Source: Rhizomicrobium sp. | GTDB taxonomy: Bacteria; Pseudomonadota; Alphaproteobacteria; Micropepsales; Micropepsaceae | Assembly: GCA_037200045.1 (NCBI GenBank) | Contig: JBBCHM010000002.1 | Location: forward strand, 186,001-250,000 | Direction of reading: 5' to 3' | Length of the DNA stretch: 64,000 bases | In this document: in pieces, positions 45,698 to 54,575 of the stretch | Position numbering within the stretch: position 1 is the first letter of the stretch | Layout: each line of letters starts with the position of its first letter | Position numbers and translations under genes: made by a program | The notes under the pieces: generated by a model | Seen by the model: the letters and a program-made list of their open reading frames with translations, nothing else | What the model was told of the DNA's origin: nothing | Database searches by the model: none

Positions 45698-45729
45698 AGC
45701 CCCGCCGGCGACGGCGGGGCTTTTGTTTT
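45698..45729 (+). terminator. rho-independent terminator after the DUF992 gene
   Basis: AGCCCCGCCG pairs with CGGCGGGGCT (10-base perfect stem, loop GCGA) followed by TTTGTTTTT. It closes the plus-strand DUF992 transcript and abuts the stop codon of the convergent rlmE gene. Confidence 0.9.
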
Positions 45730-46407
45730 TCAGGCGCCGCCGCGAAAGCCCTGCGCCACCAGATAAAGCTCGACGGATTCCGAGCGGCTGGCCGGCGGCT
45801 TGACGTGCTTCACCGTCGCGAACGACTTCTTCAGCCGCTGCAGCAATTGGCTCGCGGCGCCACCCTGGAAAGCTTTGCCGATGAAGGTGCCGCCCGGTTT
45901 CAGCACGGCCTCAGCCATGTCCAGCGCGGCTTCCAGCAGCGCGGTGGTGCGCAGGTGATCGGTGGCGCGATGGCCGGTGGTCGGCGCCGCCATGTCGGTG
46001 AGCACGACATCGGCCGGCCCGCCCAGCGCCTCGATCAGGATCGCCGGCGTATCCGCATCAAGCATATCCGCCTGGAAGAACGTCACCCGGTCGATCGGCT
46101 CCATCTCCAGGATGTCCATCGCGACGACGCGGCCGGGCGGCCCGACCCGCTCCGCCGCGATCTGGCTCCAGCCGCCTGGCGCGGCGCCCAGGTCGAGCAC
46201 GCGGGCGCCCTTCTTGAGGAAGCGGTATTTGTCGTCGAGCTCGACGATCTTGAAAGCGGCGCGGCTGCGAAAGCCCTTCGCCTTCGCGGCATGGACGTAA
46301 GGGTCGTTGAGCTGCCGCTCCAGCCAGCGCGTGGAGGAGACGGTGCGGTCCTTGCGGTTCTTGATCTTGGCGCGCACCTGGCCGCGGCCGGAAGGTTGCT
46401 TGGTCAT
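45730..46407 (-). CDS. rlmE: 23S rRNA (uridine-2'-O-)-methyltransferase RlmE
   Basis: Methylates the 2'-O of U2552 in the 23S A-loop. The 225-residue product has RSRAAFKIVELDDKYRFL (catalytic Lys), SAM motif VLDLGAAPGGWSQIA, DVVLTDMAAPTTGHR (catalytic Asp), FIGKAFQGG (Lys) and SRSESVELYLVAQGF (Glu), giving the K-D-K-E tetrad. The ATG at 46407 (MTKQPSGRGQ) overlaps the ppx stop by four bases. A frame open to 47412 is a shadow of ppx. Confidence 0.95.
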   Translation of the reverse strand: MTKQPSGRGQVRAKIKNRKDRTVSSTRWLERQLNDPYVHAAKAKGFRSRAAFKIVELDDKYRFLKKGARVLDLGAAPGGWSQIAAERVGPPGRVVAMDILEMEPIDRVTFFQADMLDADTPAILIEALGGPADVVLTDMAAPTTGHRATDHLRTTALLEAALDMAEAVLKPGGTFIGKAFQGGAASQLLQRLKKSFATVKHVKPPASRSESVELYLVAQGFRGGA

Positions 46408-47465
46408 CGCCTTCCCATCAACTCCCGCAGCATGCCTTCGCGCAAGCCGCGATCGGCGACGCGCAGGCGCTCGCAGGGCCACAGCGCTTGGATCGCGGCG
46501 AAGATAGCGCAACCCGGCACGATCAGGTCGGCCCGGTCGCGGCCGATGCAGCCGATGGCGGCGCGGACCTTGAGGTCGAGGCCGGCGAGCCGGTCGATGA
46601 CGGCGCCGATGTCGCGGCAGGCGTGCCAGCTCGCATCGACCCGCGCGCGCTCGTAGCGCGGAAGGCCGAGCGCCACCGCGGCCAGCGTCGTCACGGTGCC
46701 GGAGGTGCCGAGCAGATGATGCGTCGCCGCGTCGAACGGCGCGATCGCATCCATCGCCGCCCGCACGGGGCGCAGATGCTCGATCAATTCGTCGCGCATG
46801 CGGACATAGCCTTCGTAGTCGAGCGGTCCCCTGGTCCAGCTTTCCGCGAGCGTGACGACGCCGAGCGGCTGGGACGCCGATGCCACGACGCGCGGTGGCG
46901 CCGGCCCGTCGCGCCGCATCCAGATGATTTCCGTCGAGCCGCCGCCGATGTCGAACACGAGGCCGCCTTCGCTCGCGCCGTCGATCAGGGGGGCGCAGCC
47001 GATCGCCGCCAGCCGGGCCTCCTCGTCCGAGGAGATGATCTCGAGCGCGATGCCGCTCTCGGCGCGCGCCCGCGCGACGAGATCGGAGGCGTTGGCGGCG
47101 CGCCGGCAGGCCTCGGTCGCGACCGCGCGGACGCGGCTGACCTTGTTCGAGGCGATCCGTCCGGCGCAGATCTTGAGCGCCTCGATGGTGCGCGCCATGG
47201 CGGCTTCCGAGAGAAGGCCGCTCCGCGCCACGCCTTCGCCCAGCCGCACGATGCGGGAGAAGGAGTCCACCACGCGCAGCTCGCCGCGCCGCGTCGCGCG
47301 CGCCACCAAGAGCCGGCAATTGTTGGTGCCGAGATCGAGAGCCGCCACCAGCGGCGGCGGTCTGCCGCCGCCGCGCCCCTTGCGCGCATCGCGCGTCCCC
47401 TCGGGCAAGCAAATCCCTCCCTCCCGGTTCCGCCAGGCTTTCAGGGCGAACCGTCGGGCGAGCAT
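46404..47465 (-). CDS. Ppx/GppA family phosphatase
   Basis: Exopolyphosphatase/pppGpp phosphatase family, ASKHA fold, 353 residues. Motifs: ALDLGTNNCRLLVAR (about residues 42-56), RAVATEACRRAANASDLV, IISSDEEARLAAIG (catalytic Glu), VFDIGGGSTEIIW and LLGTSGTVTTLAAV. The first 38 residues are basic and unlike the family core, so a later start is possible. It overlaps rlmE by four bases. Length matches the short alphaproteobacterial form without the C-terminal HD domain. A PPK2-type kinase is encoded later in the window. Confidence 0.92.
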   Translation of the reverse strand: MLARRFALKAWRNREGGICLPEGTRDARKGRGGGRPPPLVAALDLGTNNCRLLVARATRRGELRVVDSFSRIVRLGEGVARSGLLSEAAMARTIEALKICAGRIASNKVSRVRAVATEACRRAANASDLVARARAESGIALEIISSDEEARLAAIGCAPLIDGASEGGLVFDIGGGSTEIIWMRRDGPAPPRVVASASQPLGVVTLAESWTRGPLDYEGYVRMRDELIEHLRPVRAAMDAIAPFDAATHHLLGTSGTVTTLAAVALGLPRYERARVDASWHACRDIGAVIDRLAGLDLKVRAAIGCIGRDRADLIVPGCAIFAAIQALWPCERLRVADRGLREGMLRELMGRR

Positions 47466-47580
47466 AGCGACACTTTCGGCCCGGCGCGAAGACGCCGTGC
47501 CGGGACGCGGCGGGACCGAACGGGGCAGGAACCTGGAACCTTGCCAGCGCCCGGCCCCTCCGCTAAAGGGACCGCGCCGT

Positions 47581-47654
47581 TGGGGGATCGTCTAACGGTA
47601 GGACTGCAGACTCTGACTCTGCCTGTCTAGGTTCGAATCCTAGTCCCCCAGCCA
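47581..47654 (+). tRNA. tRNA-Gln (anticodon CUG)
   Basis: A 74-base cloverleaf: acceptor TGGGGGA pairs with TCCCCCA, the D arm is GTCTAACGGTAGGAC, and the anticodon arm GCAGA-CTCTGAC-TCTGC gives CTG. The T arm TAGG-TTCGAAT-CCTA follows, then discriminator G and encoded CCA. It stands between the divergent-facing ppx start and an integrase gene. The 3' half is the likely attachment site of the island that follows. Confidence 0.95.
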
Positions 47655-47765
47655 ATGTCTATCCGAAGCTGCGCTAGGGCCCTCGGAGGACTTGGCAAAC
47701 CACTGAAACAGCTAAATATCCTACTCCACCTTCGCCAAGGATACCCTGCTCTACGCGGCATGCGT

Positions 47766-47819
47766 GACGGTATATTTGACGGTATCTGCGGCGACGGCAG
47801 GGAACTGGATACCGTCAAA
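47766..47819. promoter_or_regulatory. GACGGTAT repeats upstream of integrase (arm-type or operator sites)
   Basis: GACGGTAT occurs at 47766-47773 and 47778-47785 and inverted (ATACCGTC) at 47809-47816. The last two form a 12-base perfect inverted repeat, TTTGACGGTATC (47775-47786) with GATACCGTCAAA (47808-47819), whose last A is the first base of the integrase ATG. Such repeats fit integrase arm-binding sites that also control its own gene. Confidence 0.6.
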
Positions 47820-49011
47820 TGCCACTTACCGCACTCGGCGTGAAAAGCGCAAAATCCAAAGCCAAGCCTTACAAGCTTGCCGATGAAAAGGGCCTCTACC
47901 TCATCGTCACTCCCAGCGGCGGGAAGCTCTGGCGGTTCGATTACCGCCATGACGAGAAGCGCAAGACGTTGGCCATGGGAAAATGGCCCGACGTCGAATT
48001 GGCGACGGCGCGAGAGCGACGCGACAACGCCCGCAAACGCTTAGCCGACGGCGAGGATCCTGCCACAGCCGATAAGGCGGAGGCACTCGCGATCGCGAAT
48101 GCGTTCGAGACCATCGCCCGAAACTGGCATGCAGGTGCAACGACCGCCTGGACGCCTCGCTATGCTCGGTTGGTTCTGGGTCGCCTCGAAGCCGACATCT
48201 TCCCGCATCTCGGCAAAGACGATATCGACAGCATCGAGCCGCCTCGGCTGCTGGAAGTAATTCGCAAGGTCGAAGCGCGCGGCGCTATAGAGATGGCCAA
48301 GCGGATCAAGAACTATTGCAGCGAAGTCTGCATGTATGGCATTGCCGAGGGAAAGTGCCGCCGCGATCCGGCGGCCGATATTCGCCGTGCGCTAAGAAAG
48401 CCTCGGCCCAAAAAGCATAGGGCCGCAGTTCCGCCTTCGGAATTTCCCACGCTTGTGGCACGGATGCATGCCTACGACGGGATGAGCTGACCAAGCTTGC
48501 CTTGCATTTCACGCTAGTCACCATGGTACGGACCCAGGAGACACGGTTCGCGCGGATCGATGAGTTTGAAAACCTTGACTGTTTAGATCCTCTTTTGCGC
48601 CTCAGCCCGGAGCGTTTGAAAATGAGCCGGGAGCATCTTGTGCCGCTGCCTCGTCAAGCAGTGACAATCATCAATCGGTTGCGGGAAATGTCGCCCGATA
48701 GCCGATACCTATTTCCTGCGAACACCACGACGGGTGTCATCAGCGAGAACACCATGCTCTATGGCCTCTACCGGATGGGTTATCACAGCCGACAGACCAC
48801 TCATGGGCTGCGCCGTTGTGCCTCAACGATATTGAACGAGAGCGGAAAATTCGAGCCTGACTGGATTGAGACGCAGCTTGCGCATGCCGACGATGACAAA
48901 GTGCGAGGCGCATATAACGCGGCCATCTACCTCGCCCACCGTCGCCGCATGCTTCAGTGGTGGGCGGATTTCGTGGAAAAGCCGACGAACATCTATCGAA
49001 TTGCTGCCTAG
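47819..49011 (+). pseudogene. P4-type tyrosine integrase, split by one frameshift
   Basis: The first frame (47819-48490) has the DUF4102 arm-binding domain (KPYKLADEKGLYLIVTPSGGKLWRFDYR) and the core-binding SAM-like domain (ARNWHAGATTAWTPRYARLVLGRLE). The second frame continues from about 48484 with DELTKLALHFTLVTMVRTQE (catalytic Arg), THGLRRCAST (H-x-x-R), QLAHADDD (His) and VRGAYNAAIYL (Tyr). One missing base near 48480, in GACGGGATGAGC, breaks the frame. All catalytic residues remain in the DNA, so the lesion is recent or a sequencing error. Joined, it would be about 397 residues, normal for the family. Confidence 0.88.
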
Positions 49012-49390
49012 ATTTGAAAGCGGCGACTCCGAGCGATCCAAACCATGTCAACGGAGGGTTCACTCAATAATTTCAATGGTTTAGACTAGCTGACGTGTGC
49101 CGGACTAGGCTGAAAAAGGCGGGTTATTGCCCCTGTTGCGTTACACTTGCGTGCCACTCGTTCCCATTTGTTCTCAGTCCTCTTTCCCGTGGTGCGCAAG
49201 CGTCAACTTTGTTGCCGTGCGTCTCGTCTTCGTCCCGGCTCATCTGGGCAATCGGCCAACTCTGCGAACCTCGCTCTGGAATCTCGGCTTTGCCGTAAAC
49301 ACGGCGATATTCTTCCTACTCTGGCGCGGTCCGCGCTTGGCGTCGTAAAGATGGCTGAATGATCGATACAGCCACCAACGGCATTGATGC
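49012..49390. other. non-coding gap after integrase
   Basis: These 379 bases hold no gene that I can support; the short frames present have no family resemblance and unusual Cys/Ser-rich composition. The GC content is lower than in the core chromosome. No repeat of the tRNA-Gln 3' end is seen here. Confidence 0.5.
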
Positions 49391-50653
49391 ATGACACCGT
49401 TCGAACTGACCGCTCTGCTCATGACCCTCGTTGCCGTTGTGGGATGGCTGAACGTCAAAACGCTTCGTATGCCCCACGGCGTCGCAATGCTGTGCCTTGG
49501 CATCGTCGTGGCGCTGTTGCTGGTTGCACTGCGCCACACGACATTCGGGGGGGGCTTCGTTGACGGCATCATCGGCACCGTGTCGCGGATCGATTTCGTC
49601 ACCACCGTCGTGGGCATCATGCTGCCCTTCCTGCTGTTTGCGGGAGCCATGCAGGTCGACCTCGGCGAGATGCGCCGGCGCTGGCTTTCCATCGACGCAC
49701 TCGCGACGCTTGGCGTCGCCGGATCGGTCCTCATCGTCGGCGTGGGCACCTGGCTCATCGCCCGCTTCCTGCGGATCGACCTGTCTCTGCCATGGGCGCT
49801 TGTTTTCGGCGCGTTGATCAGTCCGACAGATCCCGTGGCCGTCCTCGCGACCGTGAAGCACGGCAAGCTGTCGAAGACCCTGCAGGTCATTCTGCAGGGC
49901 GAGGCGCTGTTCAATGACGGCGTGGGCATCGTGGTGTTCACGGCGCTTCTGGCGTTCGCCACGGGCATCGGCGACTCAAGTCCGCTGCATGCGATTGCCG
50001 ACGTTGCCATTCAGGCTGCCGGCGGCCTGGCGTTCGGCGTGGTGGCCGCGATGCTCACCATTCGCGCCATGGGCACGATGGACGAATTTGCGGTGGAGGT
50101 AAGCATGACGATCGCACTGGCGATGGCGATCTATGCCGCTGCGCTGGCTCTGCATCTGAGTGGCGCTATCGCCGTTGTCGGCGCCGGCATGATGTTCGGT
50201 GGCGAACGCGCCAAGCGCGCGATGGCGGGCGAAACCGAAGGTTATGTCAAAGGTCTGTGGACGCTGATTGACGAGATTCGCAATGCGCTGCTGTTTCTGC
50301 TGCTGGGCGTGAAGATGCTGACCGTTCCGTTCTACGCGGGCCAATTCGGTTTGATCGCCGCCGTGGTGGTGCTGGTGATCATCTCGCGCTTTGCGGTCGT
50401 GCTGCCGTGGGGGGGGGGGGGGGGGGGGGGGGCATATTTCCGCATGCGCCACGCCGAGCGAGGCGCGACACTGATATTGGGCTGGGGCGGCCTTCACGGC
50501 GCGCTTTCGCTCGCGCTGGCGCTCTCTCTGCCTCAAGGCCCCGAACGCGCACTGATTCTGGCTGTCACCTATGCCGTGGTCGCTTTCTCGATCACCGCGC
50601 AAGGCCTGACCTTCACGCCGCTCACGCGCCTGTTGCGGCGGCCGGACCGATAG
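49391..50653 (+). CDS. CPA1-type Na+/H+ antiporter
   Basis: A 420-residue, about 12-TM cation:proton antiporter of the CPA1/NhaP type. Key segments: FGALISPTDPVAVLATVKHG (the PTDP unwound helix, about residues 140-158), LQGEALFNDGVGIVVFTALL (the catalytic N-D pair), HLSGAIAVVGAGMMFGG, IDEIRNALLFLLLG, and GWGGLHGALSLALALSLP. Between LPW and AYFRMRHAERGA sits a run of seven Gly encoded by poly(G) (50409-50432). The reading frame is open as given, but any change not a multiple of three in that tract would shut the gene. Expected role: pH and Na+ homeostasis. Confidence 0.9.
   Translation: MTPFELTALLMTLVAVVGWLNVKTLRMPHGVAMLCLGIVVALLLVALRHTTFGGGFVDGIIGTVSRIDFVTTVVGIMLPFLLFAGAMQVDLGEMRRRWLSIDALATLGVAGSVLIVGVGTWLIARFLRIDLSLPWALVFGALISPTDPVAVLATVKHGKLSKTLQVILQGEALFNDGVGIVVFTALLAFATGIGDSSPLHAIADVAIQAAGGLAFGVVAAMLTIRAMGTMDEFAVEVSMTIALAMAIYAAALALHLSGAIAVVGAGMMFGGERAKRAMAGETEGYVKGLWTLIDEIRNALLFLLLGVKMLTVPFYAGQFGLIAAVVVLVIISRFAVVLPWGGGGGGGAYFRMRHAERGATLILGWGGLHGALSLALALSLPQGPERALILAVTYAVVAFSITAQGLTFTPLTRLLRRPDR
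50409..50432 (+). repeat. 24-base poly(G) homopolymer inside the antiporter gene
   Basis: An uninterrupted run of 24 G bases encodes the G of TGG (Trp), seven Gly codons and the first base of an Ala codon. It is the only long homopolymer in the window. Such tracts are prone to slipped-strand mispairing, and equally prone to assembly or consensus error. Confidence 0.9.
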
Positions 50654-50662
50654 AGAAGCGCG

Positions 50663-51277
50663 ATGACGGCGAGACCCGCTGGTGTATTTCTGATTGCGAT
50701 CTTCTTTGCGCTGGCAACCTGCATCCTGGTCGGCGCCGGGCTTGCATTGCTGTTTCCCGGCACGGGAGCGGAGGTGATTTGGCGGCTCTATCCGGCACGC
50801 CGAGGCCTGCTCATGCCGTATCGCACCCTGTTCGGGCCGGGATTCCTGATGCTTGCCATCGCCATGGCGTGAGCCAGCATCGGATGCTTTCAGCGCCGAG
50901 TCGGGGGATGGTGGCTGGCGGTCGCGATCTTCGCGGCGAACGGACTCGGCGACGCTGTCCAGCTCGCAACGGGCCATTTCGTCGAAGGCGGCGTCGGCGT
51001 TCTCGCTGCTGGCCTCATCCTGTTCTATCTAGCCCGCCGAAGACCCGGCAAGCCTTCCGATAAGGCCGAGCGGCAGAGGAACGAGGTCACGGCGGACGCG
51101 TCGAGGGGGCATCCGATGCGAGGACGCGCGCGGCCGCAGGTCGCGGGCAGCTTTGCCGCGCCTGGCGCCGGCCATTACGAGGTGGCCGCACCGCCCGTGA
51201 TCGCGGTTACGCCCCGGCGATTCTGCGCCCAACAATTCTCGTCGGATTGCGTGCAGACGGGACGCTCCTTGCCGTAG
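50663..51277 (+). pseudogene. small multi-TM protein gene interrupted by an in-frame TGA
   Basis: The first 69 codons encode two TM helices (AGVFLIAIFFALATCILVGA and TLFGPGFLMLAIAMA) and end in TGA at 50870-50872. The same frame continues open with two more TM helices (WWLAVAIFAANGLGDAVQLA and VGVLAAGLILFYLARRR). A TGG to TGA change in MAIAMAW would explain the split. The continuing frame formally runs to 51277, but its last part overlaps the antisense Pal-like gene and is probably not coding. Family not recognised; it follows the antiporter by nine bases. Confidence 0.55.
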
Positions 51278-51692
51278 GACACCGTCGTCATCCGCGCGAA
51301 CGGAACGCCCAGACTGCCGAGAAAGTCCTTTACGGCTTCGGCTCGCCGCGCGCCCAGCGCAAGGTTGTAGTCACGCGTGCCGCGCTCGTCGCAATTTCCC
51401 TCAATAGTCACGTGCACGCTGGGATACTTCAGCAGCCAGGCTGCCTGACGCTGCAAATCTCGCGGTCGGCATCCCTGACCGAATAGCGATTGTAGTCGAA
51501 ATGAACCGTGTCGCCGACATTGACCGTGAAGTCCCTGACGCTTCCGGGAAGTATGGTCGACTCCGCAACCTTTGGGTTAGGAGCGGGTTGCGATGCAGCC
51601 TGCGGCGACTCCGCGGGCTTTGTGGCGCAAGCGGTCAGGGCAAGAACCGCGGCAACCGCTGCAAATCGCAAATACCTCGAGGTATGGATCAC
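51175..51692 (-). pseudogene. Pal/OmpA-type peptidoglycan-associated lipoprotein, frameshifted
   Basis: The first minus frame (51692 down to 51429) encodes a lipoprotein signal with lipobox LTAC (about Cys 21), a Pro/Ala spacer and the start of the OmpA domain (VGDTVHFDYNRYSVRDADREI). The second frame continues LQRQAAWLLKYPSVHVTIEG, NCDERGTRDYNLALGARRAEAV, and ends NRRGVTAITGG. One lost base in the A-run near 51454-51456 separates them. NCDERGTRDYN replaces the usual HCDERGTREYN. A core Pal would be encoded elsewhere; this is an extra copy on the island. Confidence 0.8.
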
Positions 51693-51768
51693 CGCACGTT
51701 CCCCGCGTGTTGTGGTAGGTTGAGTATCGCTTGCGTGGTGCGTTAGATCACTCTGTTGTCAGCACATG

Positions 51769-51786
51769 CTCTGACTATAGTCAGAG
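51769..51786. promoter_or_regulatory. FNR-like palindrome CTCTGAC-TATA-GTCAGAG (copy 1)
   Basis: A perfect 18-base palindrome between the divergent Pal-like gene (start 51692) and the ClC gene (start 51834). The inner 14 bases, CTGAC-N4-GTCAG, have the same spacing as an FNR box (TTGAT-N4-ATCAA) and keep the TGA/TCA core. The same palindrome stands upstream of the Crp/Fnr gene at 54576-54593. Confidence 0.7.
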
Positions 51787-51833
51787 TTACTCTGAATTAA
51801 TGGCCGAGTTGCGCTGACAATCCGCACCACGAA

Positions 51834-53705
51834 GTGTTGTCCACTGGGCTGAGCTGTGGCACGACCGAGCGTCATAGGCCCCTTCAACTTCCTTCAGAAA
51901 CAGCCCGACATGGACACTACCGATTCTACCGAGCGTTCGGTGAACCTCTTCGTTTTTCGGTCATCGCCGTTCTGGTCGGCGCAGTGACGGGATTCGGCGC
52001 AATCCTGTTTCGCGGACTGATCGCCCTCGTGCATAACCTATTTTTCTTCGGCCAGATCTCGACCGTGTATGACGCCAACGTCTACACACCGGCCTCGCCA
52101 TGGGGCGCGTTCGTGATTCTCGTTCCCGTAGTCGGCGGCCTCGCGGTCGTCTTCCTCGTGCGGACATTTGCACCCGAAGCGCGCGGCCATGGTGTGCCGG
52201 AGGTGATGGACGCGATCTTCTACAAGGAAGGCCGCATCAGGCCGGTTGTTGCGGCCGTGAAATCCCTCGCCTCGGCGCTTGCGATCGGAAGCGGTTCGGC
52301 TGTCGGACGCGAAGGCCCGATCATCCAAATCGGCGCTTCGCTCGGATCGAGCATCGGCCAGCTCATCCGCTTGCAATCCTGGCAGCGCATCACGCTCGTC
52401 GCGGCCGGCGCCGGTGCGGGCATCGCCGCCACGTTCAACACGCCGATCGGCGGGGTGATCTTCGCCATCGAACTCATGATGCCCGAGGTCAGCACGCGCA
52501 CGTTTTTGCCCGTTGCGCTTGCGACCGGAACGGCAACGTTCATCGGGCGGATATTCTTCGGTCCCCGGCCTGCGTTCGATGTGCCTCCGGTCGGCTCATT
52601 GTCTGTGCATCCATCCGCCATATACATTCTCGTGCTCTACGGCATTCTCGGCGTCCTTACCGGAGTCGCGGCTGCAGGCTTCATTCGGGGCCTGCATTTC
52701 GCCGAAGATCAGTTCGATCGCATCAAGAATCCCTATCTGCGCCACGCGGTGGGCATGACCATCGTGGGCACCATGATGTATGCTTATCTTCGCTTTTCCG
52801 GCCACTACCAGATCGACGGCGTCGGCTATTCCACGATACAGGCAGTCCTGCTGGGCGGGCTCGCCGCGGCGCCGTTCCTTGCGCTGCTTTCGGTGTCCAA
52901 GCTGGTAGCGACTTCGCTGAGTCTCGGCTCGGGATCGTCAGGTGGAATATTCTCGCCCTCGCTGTATATGGGCGCGACGCTCGGCGGTGCATTCGGCGCG
53001 GTCTGCCATCTTCTGTTCCCGTCCGCCGACATCAGCGTGCCGGCCTTCGCGATGGTCGGCATGGCCGCGATGGTCGGCGGCGGGACTGGCGCCGCGATGA
53101 CGGCCGTCACCATGATCTTCGAAATGACGCTGGATTACGGCATCGTCATGCCGATGATCATCGCGGTTGCGATCAGCATCGGCTGTCGACGCGTTCTGTC
53201 CCGAGAAAATATCTATACGATCAAGTTGCTCGCCCGGCGGCACTTCATTCCCAAAGCGCTGCACGCCAACATGTTCCTGGTGCGCCGCGCCGTCGATGTC
53301 ATGGATCGGGATATCCTGGTGCTGCCGCACAGCATGGCGTTCGACGATTTTCTCAAGCTGCCCGAGCATGAAGGCCGGATGCGTCACGTCGTCGTCACGC
53401 GGGACGACAAGATCTCGGGCGTGCTGCGGGTGAACACGGCCCTGCGTCGCGGCCTCGAAGGATCCTACACCGGTGTGGCACTCGGGGATGTGGCCAGCCC
53501 GAACTTCACGATCGCACGCGGCGAAGACATCATGTTCAACGTCATTGGGCGCATGTGGCGCAGGAACGCAATCATGGCCGTCGTCGTCGATGCGGAAGGA
53601 ATTCCGCGGACCAACAACGTTACCGGCCTGATTACCAAGGAGCATGTCGCCGATTCCGTGGCCGAAAGCATCAAACCTTACGCGGATGCCGACGCGCTGC
53701 TCTGA
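51834..53705 (+). CDS. ClC family chloride channel/transporter with CBS domains
   Basis: A 623-residue protein: a ClC membrane core of about 440 residues followed by a CBS-domain pair. ClC signatures: RGHGVPEVMDAI, GSGSAVGREGPIIQIGASLGS (the GxGSxxGREGP filter with gating Glu, about residues 150-165), FNTPIGGVIFAIE, and GSGSSGGIFSPSLYMGA. The CBS pair covers about 480-615 (AVDVMDRDILVLP, MRHVVVTRDDKISGVL, MAVVVDAEGIPRTNNVTGLITKEHV). The start is uncertain: GTG at 51834 is the earliest; residues before FGEPLRFSVIAV do not look conserved. Confidence 0.9.
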   Translation: MLSTGLSCGTTERHRPLQLPSETARHGHYRFYRAFGEPLRFSVIAVLVGAVTGFGAILFRGLIALVHNLFFFGQISTVYDANVYTPASPWGAFVILVPVVGGLAVVFLVRTFAPEARGHGVPEVMDAIFYKEGRIRPVVAAVKSLASALAIGSGSAVGREGPIIQIGASLGSSIGQLIRLQSWQRITLVAAGAGAGIAATFNTPIGGVIFAIELMMPEVSTRTFLPVALATGTATFIGRIFFGPRPAFDVPPVGSLSVHPSAIYILVLYGILGVLTGVAAAGFIRGLHFAEDQFDRIKNPYLRHAVGMTIVGTMMYAYLRFSGHYQIDGVGYSTIQAVLLGGLAAAPFLALLSVSKLVATSLSLGSGSSGGIFSPSLYMGATLGGAFGAVCHLLFPSADISVPAFAMVGMAAMVGGGTGAAMTAVTMIFEMTLDYGIVMPMIIAVAISIGCRRVLSRENIYTIKLLARRHFIPKALHANMFLVRRAVDVMDRDILVLPHSMAFDDFLKLPEHEGRMRHVVVTRDDKISGVLRVNTALRRGLEGSYTGVALGDVASPNFTIARGEDIMFNVIGRMWRRNAIMAVVVDAEGIPRTNNVTGLITKEHVADSVAESIKPYADADALL

Positions 53706-53765
53706 GGCTCGCCGTCCTTTGCCGAATGTCCAGGCCGCAGCAGTCTGTCCACTCGGAGTCGAGAT

Positions 53766-54521
53766 TCACGAATCCGTGCGGCGTTTTTCCGTTCGAAGGC
53801 GCCGCAAGCCGTCCATATCGCGGACTTGAATCATGCGCGATGTTACCCGACGTACAAATCCTTCACGCTCCAGCCGCAGAAATCCGCGGGCAACCGTCTC
53901 GGGCGCCGTACCAAGGTAATCGGCGATATCGAACCGGGTGAGAGGCAGGGTTACTTGGGCATGCGCCTTGTCGAAAAACGCCGGGTGCTGCGCAAAATCC
54001 AGCAGAAGGGATGCCAAGCGCTGAAAGGTGTTCTGCTGGCCCAAAACCATGATTCGCCTCTGCGCCTCGCGCAGATCGAACGCGACCTTGTTGAGCACAC
54101 TGAGCTGCATGGCCGGCTCGCGCGCCATGAGCTTGCGCAACTCCGCCCATGGCACCCGGTACAGCGTCGAGGGACAAGTCACCTCCGCCGAGTTCACGTA
54201 GATTCCCGCGTCCGGCAATCCGAACAGATCGCCCGGCAGCATCAGGGCCAGAACCTGCCGCCGCCCACCATCCGAATGCCGACTGATCCGCACCACACCG
54301 GCGGCAACCGAATACACAAAGTGCGCGTCCTCCCCTTCCGCGAAAACCGTGCTCCCCGGACGCTGATAATCGAGAACTGTCGCGATCTTGCGAAATTCGA
54401 CCTGCTCCTTGCGTGACAGGAGGTTCTCGATCTCGGACGGCACATCGCGCGTACGATCGATCAGTCGCGCCCGGATTTCCGGTAGCCGCGACGGAGCCGA
54501 TGATCGGATCAGATAAGACAT
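53766..54521 (-). CDS. Crp/Fnr family transcriptional regulator
   Basis: A 251-residue regulator. The cNMP-binding-like beta-roll spans about residues 40-140 (GSTVFAEGEDAHFVYSVAAGVVRI, LMLPGDLFGLPDAG) and the C-terminal winged HTH about 185-235 (LTRFDIADYLGTAPETVARGFLRLEREGF). The recognition helix ETVAR keeps the Glu and Arg of FNR (E-x-x-S-R) with Ala for Ser. No N-terminal Cys cluster, so it is not an oxygen-sensing [4Fe-4S] FNR. An FNR-spaced palindrome lies 54 bases upstream of its ATG, suggesting autoregulation. Convergent with the ClC gene. Confidence 0.9.
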   Translation of the reverse strand: MSYLIRSSAPSRLPEIRARLIDRTRDVPSEIENLLSRKEQVEFRKIATVLDYQRPGSTVFAEGEDAHFVYSVAAGVVRISRHSDGGRRQVLALMLPGDLFGLPDAGIYVNSAEVTCPSTLYRVPWAELRKLMAREPAMQLSVLNKVAFDLREAQRRIMVLGQQNTFQRLASLLLDFAQHPAFFDKAHAQVTLPLTRFDIADYLGTAPETVARGFLRLEREGFVRRVTSRMIQVRDMDGLRRLRTEKRRTDS

Positions 54522-54575
54522 TTGCGGGGCCCGACTCGTAAAAAGACGCTTTGCCGACCGGAAATTCGCCGGAGC

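Noticed and set aside
49012..49390. Short plus-strand frames after the integrase as a gene
   Set aside because: Three overlapping short frames compete, none with a ribosome binding site or family pattern.
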